Of a stretch of 64,000 nt of DNA, positions 23,046 through 34,300 are shown one piece after another. Source of the stretch: Cliona cf. orientalis (taxonomy: Eukaryota > Porifera > Demospongiae > Clionaida > Clionaidae); assembly GCA_963930775.1 (NCBI GenBank), contig OZ005701.1, forward strand, positions 1,984,001 to 2,048,000. Direction: 5' to 3'. A program made the translations under genes and the position numbers. How positions within the stretch are numbered: position 1 is the first letter of the stretch; each line of letters starts with the position of its first letter. The notes beneath the pieces were generated by a model that saw only the letters and a program-made list of their open reading frames with translations, did not search any database and was not told where the DNA came from.

Positions 23046-23949
23046 CTTCTATATAACTAGTACGGCGAGTACCAGCAGCTGATACTGTAACAATGTCATT
23101 ATACTATCTTTCTGTTATTCTCATTTTTGAGGCTTATATAGTTGAATTCCTTAATTGGAGTACAAGACTAAATTAGTAATGTAAAAAAATTTCCCTATAA
23201 AATTTAGATGCAAAATGATGCATGCAGGAACGGCAAGGTAGTAGTAGCTAATAATTATTAAGCTATTAAAAGTTAAAGGAGTAAAGATGGTATCAGAAGG
23301 ATAAAGGAGGGGTAAAAAGCTATGGTGTGGATGAATAATGATTTATAGTGAGGTATTTGAGGAAACTACGCTAGGTGCCATGGGACTACATACAACAATA
23401 ATAGAAACAGTTAACAAGATTAAGAGTAGCTAGTATAGTTCTGATATCAGCAAATTTAATGGTTACATAATTAGGATAATTCCGATGGCTTGTAGTTAGC
23501 AAGAGTACCACAGTACAATCATACATACTAGTCTACTTTTCGTCAATATTTCCAATTTTTCATGCCAGTGCTAGCAACAGCAAATGGCACACCCGAGTTC
23601 TAAAACATAGCAGATATAAGCTGCATAATAATATTATACATGTGTGGACAATAATGATGTAACATTGGGGTAGTCTGAGCCAGCTTGCTACAGACCCTCA
23701 TCTTATAATAGACAGAGAAGTGGAAGGATAAGGATCAAACCAATTACATTGCCATGGTGGTCTTGTGGGTATCTAGGTATGTGATTGATTGCTCAATGAG
23801 TATGACTCCAGGCTATTTAAGTGACCAGCACCTCCAACCTTCGCAGTTTTGCAACAGTGACTGATCGAGAGCTTACAACCATAGAACTGCAACTCAAGCT
23901 GGTGGACTGCATATTGGATTGTACATACTTCAGATACTTCAGTTCTGCA
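23046..23949. other. Intergenic region, Ig-B to Ig-C
   Basis: No gene seen. The first ~300 bp after the Ig-B stop resemble the sequence after Ig-A (for instance gttgaattccttaattgga), so the duplication unit includes 3' flank. The last ~280 bp are the conserved upstream block shared with Ig-B. Confidence 0.6.
23814..23821 (+). promoter_or_regulatory. Probable TATA box of Ig-C
   Basis: TATTTAAG 136 bp before the Ig-C start codon, in the block conserved with Ig-B, which also keeps the downstream phrase ttgcagttttgcaacagtga. Confidence 0.5.
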
Positions 23950-26900
23950 ATGTCTCATACTACTCCGGGAGTCTTGGTGATAATCCTGCTTATTCAAGGT
24001 ACAAGTACTTGTATAGTGATCTGGCTAGCTAACACACTGTTGTATCTCAACCTTCACACGGAGCATAAATCAGAAACAGAAATAGAACAGTTTTTTCAAA
24101 ATAATAATCTTCTACTGTAGGTTATGGAGTAAGCTCATCTGTTCTTGAGGTGTCCATCAATGCTACCTATACCCCTCCATCCACCTTTCTCCGCTCTGCC
24201 CCCTACTATCGTGCAGCCAGTCCCCTATCACTCACCTGTGAGGCTGGTGGCAATAGTGGTGCTTTCTACAGCTGGACCTCCAACTGTTCCGGTAGCTGTT
24301 TCACTATGGGCCAGTCTACTAGGACTGTTTCAACACATTATCTCGAGTCGTCTGACTCTGGAGTGCACACATGCACTGTCTATGGAATCAATGGAGAGAC
24401 GGGTAGTGCCAATGTGACTGTCAATGTGGTTGGTAAGTTCAAGTTCAAATGGCCAGCGAATTGTTCAGCTTATACCTGTCATGCAAATAACCTTCATGTT
24501 AGGTGCTGGTATCCATGTTGCCCATGGCCATGTTGCACTCCCAAACAACGGCATCATTTTGACCGGAGCTGGTAGACGAATCAGCGAATTTCGTTGCATT
24601 TCTGGTTCAAGTCGTTCCAACGTCGGTCACCTCTTTGACGTCAATGAAGTGGACATCACAACGTCCAACAGTGATCCTTTCTTCACCCTACGCCATAGTC
24701 CTGGAACCGTTCAAGTTAGGAGCATACGTCACCTTCGCAGCAGTGAACAAGGAATCTATACCTGCCGCATACCTGATGAGACTGGGACAACTGTTGATGT
24801 TAATATCGGACTCTACCTCAGCAGCAGCAATTGTAAGTTCAGATTTACTAATTGGATAGCACAAGCCTTAGTTATCTCCATGCCCATTACAAGCTATTAA
24901 CAATTATAATACTGGTACGGTATTGTCGTTGCATGCTGATCTTGAAAAATGAAGCAAAACAACACTTTACTGAGAATGAGCCTGGGGACAACAATAAAAC
25001 TACTAGTAACGATACAATTTTCATGCAGCTTGCTTTCTAAATCATTGTAGTATTGTTGACTCTTTCAAAGATGGAATACAATTCAAATGGTGATGGTACC
25101 TACACTATCACTTGTACCTCCACTGGGGCTCCACCCACTGAGGTGGTGTGGATGAGGAATGATCTTGATGTGACAAATTCAGACAAGTACATACCATCCC
25201 AGAGGATAGTCGACAGAGCTTCATCTACTTACGACAATGTGCTCACCATCAAGGGAAGCTATGAGGATGCAGTGGGTGATTACATCTGCAACATTTCCAA
25301 CTACCTCAGCTATACATCCACAAAAAAGACAGTTGATGGTAATTATTGGTAATCCTTTACCTAGTGTGGCCAGCTAGATCTACTCCTCCTCTCCTATTCA
25401 TTATGCTGAGGTTGATTGTCAAGGGGGAAGGGTCTAGTAACTCTTGCTAATGAGCTGTTGAAATTGGTTTGAACTGACCAATGAGAGCTCAACGACAGAT
25501 TCTCTCCACTTGTTAGTTACGCAATAGGTAGTAACAAGTTTACTTAGCTACACTGTTTCTATGGTAGCCAGACTGCAGGTGATGCACCTGACCTTGTAGT
25601 GTTTACCTAACACATCAACTACTGACCACAATGGCCAAACTCCTGTATGTGGATAGTTCTGAGCTGCACAAGGAATGCTGCATGAGTCACTAGACCCTTC
25701 CCCCCACTACAAAACTCAAATAAATAATCTAGAGAGGGACAAGGGTCTAGCTGGCCAGATTATTCTTTACCATACTAATTTCCAGCTCTAGCTCTCTCTT
25801 CCTCCTTCTCCCTCCCCCTCTCTCATTCCCCCTTAACGTTCCTTCCTTCTCTCACTCTATCTATCTCTCTCTCCTGCAGCTCTTGAAGTGACTGGCTACG
25901 AAAGCCCAATTGTTGTTGGATTGAGTGGAACTCTTCACTGCTCCACCATCCTCAATGTGACCTCAATCAAGTGGTACCTGACAGCAACCAACACTGTTCT
26001 TGAGAGCAGTTCATCATTGAGTGTGGAGTACAAAATGATGCCCAATTCTGCTGGCCTAAATGGTACACGCTATACATGCAAAGCTGAGACTGCAAGTGGA
26101 GAAATCTACAGCAAAACTGTGGATATTCTAGTGAAAGGTATGCCACAACACCTAGTACATGACCTGAAGGAATAGTAATAACACTTTCTTGGGAGGTTAT
26201 ATGAGTGGTAGATAATACTTGTTTCCAAGAGGTACTGGTAGGTTATTTAACTTGATATCCATATTTTATGGCTTCCAAGAGGTGAAGTATGCATATGAAT
26301 TGCTCATGAAATTTGGTTGTCTCAGCACTTCCCTCACATTTTCTTGGAGGTGGAGGGGTGTATGCATGTGAATAAATCTTTGATTGGTCAAAGAGTGATA
26401 GTGCTTTGGTTGAGTGACCTCTCTTAGCTTGCTTCTGATTGGTTGTTGGTTTTGGGATGTTTTTATCATGCATGAGAAAAGAATCTTTGTGTGCGATGCA
26501 TTCAGGACCAATGTTGTTTTCTCAGTACCCATGTGGTTGCCAGTCTGTCGTAACCATAGATTCGATAGGGTTTGCTCTGTAATTGGTTCCCATAGACATG
26601 GCCGTTTTGAAGGGATTTTCAAAGCTCCGAAATGAGCTTAGTGTGGATACATTCTCAGCCAGATAAGGTCTTTCGAAGTACCCTCAGAATGCCGACAAAC
26701 CTACTAGAAAGTCCCTTTATAATGATATTTTTAAGTACCAGGTATTTCAGCACCTCAAACAGCTCACAATTTATATTAGTTACCACAAGGTAGAGAATGA
26801 TGCAGTATTGCTTTATTAACATTGCAAACTAGCAGTGTATTGTACTCACAGTATGTATCCCTCACTACAATTCTTGTACTGTACTTTGTGAAACCACAAT

Positions 26901-29900
26901 GGGTGTATTCATGAGCATATAGGGATTCTGAGTATATGCTTGTAGTTTACTGTAAGTTGGTAATACTTGGTAATAATACACTTTCAATACACACAACACA
27001 TGCACAGAGCTGAACAACAGGGTGTCAATAGAGGGTCCCTCGAACCCTTTAAGAGCTGGTGGCTCCTACACTCTCACCTGTAATGCTACTGCTGACATCA
27101 CTCCCGTGGTGAGGTGGACTGATCCTAGTGGCAACTCAGTGGAAACAGGAGAGGGAATATCTGTCTCTGGTCCTTTAGTGTCTGGTGACACAACTATCCT
27201 TCAGTTGACATTTGACTACCTTCGTACATCTCAGGCCGGAACATATTCCTGCCTCTCCATCGTTGACACACCAACATCAGTACAGAGAGATGTTAGGGAT
27301 GTCATTGTTCAAAGTGAGTTAGCTATAAGCAACTTATAATGGGTGCCATAATATTATTATTATCATGATATTTGGGTTTTCTTAAGACACAACATAGCTA
27401 CGTAGCTACCACATGGGCCCTCAAGGGTTAAGATGTCCTTTCGAAATTGTCCTTGACCCAGCCAGTGGAGATAGCTGCTAGCCTTGAACCAGACTCTTTC
27501 TTTCCATGTTTGCATGATAGATGCACAACAGTTTTAGTATAATATATGGAGGCTTTCACATTCACTCATGTCTGTGTTTATAGCAGTCGAATTGTATTAG
27601 AGCACCATAGACCCTTCCATTGTGTTGATAGCACCCAAGTCATACCAACACATTCTCTATTTCTAATCCAGTTCCTCAGCCCACAGTGAGGGTCGTCCCT
27701 CATCCCAACACCACTCAACTCTTCACCACCCAACAGCTCAACATAACATGCCACACAATACTACACCCAGCCGTCGATACAGCAGTGGGTGTGGCTAACA
27801 CATGGTCAGGACCGTCTGGAGTAATTTCATCGGATGGACACGTTACAGTAGTTGGAGTGGCTGGGACAGACTTGGAATTTAATTCCGCTGTCCGTTTTTC
27901 ATCACTGCGATCATCGGATTCTGGCACTTACACTTGCTTCTCAACTGTTTCTCTTGTCTCCTCCTACATTGCCAGTGGTGACACTGTTTCTGCTTCAATC
28001 ATCGTAACTGCCAGTGAGTGGGTAACTGTCTACGTGACACAAAAATGCTTATGATAATGCCTTAATAAGTACACTATGTAATCCCTCACCAAGATTTGGG
28101 TATGCTGTCAAAATAATATGCTTGCTTTCCATATACTAATTGTAGGTCTGAAGACTACAATTGACATTTATTACACTCCTCCTGATCAGTATCCTGACTA
28201 TGCTCCACCCAACTATCGTGCTGCTTCCTCCGTGAACCTTCGCTGTAGGACAGAGGGAGCCTCGGGTAGTGTCAGCTATAGGTGGTCATCAACCTGTAGT
28301 TCCTGCTTTGCTTCCAACTCTTATTCTTCCTCTATATCTGAAAGTATTCTCAAGTATCGCGATAATGGTGTTCATACATGTACGACTACAGACAGCATTG
28401 GAAACACGGGGAATAACAGCACACGTATGAACATTGTTGGTAAGCCGGCACACTACACAGCTTGAAAATCATATTCTATAATATATTCACTACAGGTGCA
28501 GGAATATATGTTTCGTTTAGTCGAGGTTATGCTGGAAGACAGGCTGCACAACCTGACAATACCTTCATCAATATTGACTCTTATCCGGCTAATGGCTACC
28601 AGCGTGTACTTCTGTATTGCTGCTCAAACTCTAGTTCTAGCAATGTGGGTTCATTTACAGAACCATCTGGAAATACATACTACAGCAACTTTAACCACCT
28701 CTATGTTCAGAGGTATAGTAGCGGCTCAACGTATACTGGATGCATAAGAATGGAGGGTTCAGCATATGGTTGGAGTTATTTAAGTTACAACCAAGGAATA
28801 TATACCTGCAATATTCCAGACAGCTATGGGCGGACACAAGCTGTGAATTTTGCCCTATATGCGGAAACCAGTAAGTACACTTAATTCTATGAACATGATA
28901 CCATCATTCCAACTTCTGTTTTCTTAGCTCGCAATGCTCCAACAATCTATAGCTTTGGGCACACACGGAGCTCCAATTCCATTCTGTCGTTTACATTTCA
29001 GACCAGGACAGCTCCTCCGACTGATGTTATATTGCAAAGGAATGGCTTGAGCCTCACTATTGATGGAAGCACTATTCAGATGACTCAAACTATTACAAAC
29101 AGATATAATACCTACTATAATAATATTATATCCATTCATGATGATCCAGATAACGTTATAGGCAACTATACCATTGTGGTGGGGAACTCCGTTGGGCAAA
29201 TCACCAGTGACACGATTTCAATAGAAGGTAAGAACAGCAAAAAGAGTTGCTACATAAATATAATATTATGCCACTTTTAACAAATTAGGTATCATGATGA
29301 CATCGACTGCTGATATTGGCACTGTTGGTCGCACTATCATATTCAACTGTTCTAGTGATTTGGATCCAGTGAGAATTGAATGGTACAGAGATGATAGGCT
29401 ATTATCACAAACAAACTCAACTAGTGGCACTGTCGTTCTTGACTTGATCTCAACGGATGATGAGGGAGCAGTGTACACCTGTAGTGCCATTGGTCATCAT
29501 GGGTCACAAGAGAAGAACAAAACACTTCGGGTTCAAGGTATAATCATGAAAGTTTGTATGACGCCGGATGGCAATAATAATAATGTATAACTAGTTCATA
29601 TGTTCTTTTAGTACCAGACAACTGGGGTAGTATTGAGATCACTACCAGTGGAGACGCTCTTCATCAGCACAATCATACTCTGACATGCACCGTGCGAGCC
29701 ATACGGGGAATGAACATTGCTCCACAAGCTCAGTGGTACTATCCAAACGGCTCAAAAGTTGAAGCAGGTGTACGAATTAAAGCGTATTTGATGGAAACTA
29801 CTGGAACAGTCACTTCACTGACTCTCACATTCTCCCCTGTTCTGCATGATGATGGAGGAGTGTACTTGTGCAGAGCCCAGGTCACTATACCCTGGATGAC

Positions 29901-30694
29901 CACTCAGCCTCCAGTCAAGCAAGCTAGGGTCAACATGCCTGTTATAAGTAGGCTATTAATGATAAAGATAGCTACAGTGTTGAATTGATAATTATATTAT
30001 TGACAATATTATTGCTTCTCTTCTCAGCTCAAGCAATGTTCCAACTGAGAATGGGACCTCTGACACACTGTTCTAATTGGGAGGTATATATGGCTATCAT
30101 TGTTTTGCTCCCAAGATATCTTAAGTCAATCACATTAGCCAAGTGTCTAGCTAGATATTCATAAAATTCAAGTAATGATGATTCTTATTCTTTTCTCCTC
30201 TCCAATTTTAGGTAACAAAAGCTATAGATCTTGAATCCTCGATTGCAAAAGATATCGAAGAAGCCTTACGAAAACGCTGCAGCTGCGATTTCAGCTCCTC
30301 GGCTATTTACTCTGGAGAGTTCAGCTGTCAGACTACCACCACAGAGGTCGTTTATCGAGCTATCATTAACGGTTCAAGCGAGTCACGTAAAGCTACTGAA
30401 CTTGTCAACTTCATGGAGAACTGGCTACAGAGTGAAGGCACCCTCCTCTATAACAAATTCCGCCTGCGACTCTCCCAAAATTGCTCCCTCCATATCAAGT
30501 CTTTCAGTGAAGAGGAGTGCGGCGGTGATCGAGACAGATCTGATAAGAATAGAGCAGATATCGATGGAGGTCGTGACCTCAAGGATGGTGGGATGCTGCT
30601 TGGTTCGAATACATGCTACAGGTTCCAGTCTTGTGATGATACTGATGGCAAAGATAATAACATAGAAGGAAGTGGTGATAGCCACATTCATTAA
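23950..30694 (+). CDS. Ig-C: secreted protein with eleven Ig-like domains and a C-terminal cysteine module
   Basis: Fourteen exons: 23950-23998, 24121-24432, 24503-24832, 25051-25338, 25880-26137, 27008-27313, 27672-28013, 28146-28439, 28496-28870, 28928-29227, 29289-29537, 29612-29947, 30028-30083, 30212-30694; total 1325 residues. Signal peptide MSHTTPGVLVIILLIQG. Very close to Ig-B in every exon. Domain 9 lacks both canonical cysteines (SFTFQTRTAPP; NYTIVVGNS), as in B. The last exon differs from B in its tail: after EEECGGD there is a longer charged stretch (RDRSDKNRADID) and a different, shorter end with a final HIH. Intron 4 carries a C-only insertion (25361-25760). No membrane segment visible. 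Role unknown; a recognition or adhesion role is an inference from the domain content and duplication. Confidence 0.87.
25361..25760. mobile_element. Insertion in Ig-C intron 4, absent from Ig-B
   Basis: Ends are inverted around GGCCAGCTAGA / TCTAGCTGGCC. Near-identical ~10-bp flanks (aatcctttac on the left, tattctttac on the right) match the single attctttac of the Ig-B intron, so they look like a target-site duplication. An inner inverted pair around gggtctagtaact also exists. A duplication of about 8 bp would fit an hAT-type non-autonomous element; family not certain. Confidence 0.65.
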
Positions 30695-31314
30695 TGAGAA
30701 GGATGCCTCCTATACTAGACCGGTAGCTAGCTTTGTACGTGTAATAATTATATATTAGCAATTTTTGGACAATGAGATTGTAAAACGCCATGTATGCACA
30801 CATAAACACTTAATACTCTTGGCACTGAAATGTATACTGATGGATATCTACGCATGATTATAATATGTGTATGATACCATAAATGATCGGACTTCAGTTA
30901 CCCTCTGTCCACACTTTGTGGCAAGGTTTACTGAACTTTGCACTATCCATATATACCAGGTCCTGCTAGTGCATGGAAGCTGAAAACATAATATAATGGT
31001 AATAGTGAAAGGTGGCTGACTAAAATTCATCAAGATAAATTAGTTATATTTGGCACTGTAGAACAGGAGATCCCAGAACACAAAAATTATGCTATAATGC
31101 TTGCCAGGTGTATAGCCATACTGCCAACTGATAATGGTCGTTCAAAAAAGTCACAGGATTTGTATTCATAATGAACTAGTAATAATTAGCTATCAGTATG
31201 CAGGAGAATTGACTACAATCAAACATTCCATATTTGGCATGGGGATGTAATGTAATATCTAGTTGCAATTAGTGTACTAATTAACATAGCACGCTATGAT
31301 ATTAGAACAGAAAG
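30695..31314. other. Intergenic region, Ig-C to Ig-D
   Basis: No gene seen. AT-rich. It does not show the upstream block shared by Ig-B and Ig-C, so Ig-D appears to have a different promoter. Confidence 0.55.
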
Positions 31315-34300
31315 ATGAAAGCAGCTCTTCTTGCAGTGATACTTCTTGTATCACTGATAGAAAAAGGTATGTCACTTCATGCAAGTAATGACATAGCATA
31401 GTATCATTAAGTTTTTTGTGCAGGTGCAAGTACTAACAACCAAGCAGTTGCTGAATTCAAAGTGTATATTGCTGTCAACTACACACCTCCTTCAACCTTC
31501 CAGTACATTGCCCCGTACTATCGTGCTGCCAGTCCCCTCACCCTCACTTGTGAAGTTGAAGGTATCAGTGGTGAAGGACTATTCTATGAATGGAGATCTA
31601 CCTGCCCTGGGAACTGTTTTGCGGCGAGGCAGACATCGAAGACTGTTTCTGCTCAATACCTTCATTCCTATGACTCTGGTGTTCACACTTGCATAGTGTA
31701 CGATGGACTTGGATGCAGCGGAAATGCAAGTATATCTGTTCATGTCAGTGGTAAGTGACTTCAGTATTTCTAATCTAGCAAAGGTTTTCTTGCATCATTA
31801 TTATGATGGGACATAAAATTAATAGGTGCTGGTATTTACGTGACTTCTGGACGAGAAGCTCTACCAAACAATGGTCTGATAGTGGCTGGTGTGACTAACC
31901 GAATCAGTGAATTCCGCTGCTTATCTGGCAGTAGCAGTCCCTTTGTTGGGCAGCTGCTTGGACCAAATGGTGAAGATCTCACTCACGTTGATGCTGACCA
32001 TTTCTTAGTGCACAGAGGTGGAAGTTATGATCCTGGACTCATTCATGTACGAAGGTTGGCTCCTCTGGCCAGAGAAGAACAGGGAGTGTACACCTGTCGG
32101 ATACCAAATGAGAGAGGCACTGCTGTGGATGTGAATGTGGGACTATATCTCAGGGACTCTGCCGGTTGGGAAACTAAAGAAGTTTATGAATGCACATTGG
32201 ATGACAGTAATTTCTTTTTTTATTTCAGGGCCACCAACGATCGAAAGCCTGAAATATGGACTGAATGATCAAGGACTTTACGTCATCAATTGTACAACTA
32301 GTGGGACACCCCCAACGAATGTCACTTGGACAAGAAATGATGTTGTCATAGACAATAATGATGGGACGTACAAGCCGTCACAGATACTGGTCAACAGAAC
32401 CAAGACCGTATACAATAATGTACTCATGATTGAGGGTTTGTTTGAGGATGCCATTGGAAACTATAGTTGCACTGTTGGAAATTCCCTTGGAACTTCAAAA
32501 ACAGTCAACAGAACTATAAAATGTATATCAACACTGCTATAATTTAATACCTCATGCATGGGTTTAAAGTGGAGGGGGGGGGGGCTTGTTGATAATTGCA
32601 AGTAAAGTAGATAAAACATTTTGCCATCATAATATCCAGCATTGAGCACTTTGCCAGTACAGTAACAATTTTTAAGTAGGGCTCAGTACCACAGCCTAAC
32701 CCAGTTTTTGATGACTGAATTTGGTGCAACTGTCATACCAGAATTAGGTCTATGTCAACAATCTTTGCCATGCCTACGTATAATACACAATCATGTATTA
32801 GAGCATAATAATGACAAAGCATGAAAGTTGGGGAGGGCTTTTGCCCCCCCCCCCCCCCCAGCCTGGTGTCTACACGCCCATACATACTTATTATTTTGTT
32901 CTCTCTACTCAGCTCTGGAGATAACAGGCCATAGTAAGCCCATCATTGTCGGGCTTGCTGGAACTATTAACTGCAGCACCCTGTTAAATGTCTCCAAGCT
33001 CGAGTGGTTTATCAGTGGGATTAAGGACCTCTCAGAAAGCAGAGAAGGTACGAAATTTATAACTCTGTCCCTTACTCCTCAAACCACAGCCTGGAACGGA
33101 ACAAGTGTTACTTGTAGTGCGACTACTCATGATGGTGATGTCTATGAAGAAAGTGTTGACCTCACTGTGAAAGGTAATATAAAGTACCTGGTATACATAC
33201 ATGATTCCTCCTAGATAGTTGTTTATGAGAATTGGTGCAAAAAGCACAGGTGTTGATTTATTCAACTATTATTATCAAATATAATGGATAACAATGGAGC
33301 ATTGTTGTTAAAGTTAGTTTTGTAAGTCATGAGAGTGTGATATTTGGTATGTGTTTCCACAGAATTGGACAATATAGTAAGAATCGAGGGCACCAGTAAT
33401 CCCTGGGTGGCCGGTAGGTCTGGGTACTCACTAACATGTATGGTCACCGCTGACATTGCTCCCGAGATCAAATGGAGGGATGGGAACAACAATCCGATCT
33501 CCAACACCAATAGCAGTGTTGATATCTTTGTCTCTGAACCAGTCGTGAGTGGAAGGACCACTCGTCTTATACTCAATTTCAACTCACTGCGGACCTCTCA
33601 TGGAGCCAGCTATTCGTGTTTATCAGTTATCACTGTTCCATCATCTGTTCAAGTTGCTGTAAGAGATGTCATTGTCAAAAGTGAGTTCATGCATATGGTG
33701 CATGACAATTAAGTTATATACGCCATTTTAAACTGGTATTAATGCTTCTTTTGTAATAATAGTTCCACCTCCCGCTGTAACGGTGGTGCGCCAACCAGAC
33801 AGGGTTCAGTTATTTACAACAGAAAGTGTTGATCTTATCTGTTTAAGTGACATCAGTCTGGCTGTGGACACACCAATCAGCGTCAGCATGACTTGGTATG
33901 GATCTTCAGGGAATAGAGTGCAATCTGATGGACGGGTTTCTGTACTGGGTGACCGCGGTATGTTTACAGAACATGATTCCACTCTTAGATTCAGTTCTCT
34001 ACGCTCGTCTGACTCTGGCACTTATACCTGCTCCTCTGTTGCCAGCTCAACTTCTCGATATGTGGTTGCCAGTGACACAACATCAGCTGAAAGTTCTATA
34101 AATGCAGGTATATGTATAGTCACCTTCTCTATTTGCTATGCTAAAATTTAATTGCGATCATTATACACATTTCTGAATCAGTTCTCAAGACAGTCATCAC
34201 TGTTTCCTATACCCCACCGGATCAGTATCCAATATATTCCCCACCACGTTATCGTGCTGCTTCCTCAGTCACTCTGAGATGTTCAGCCCAGGGTGCATCT

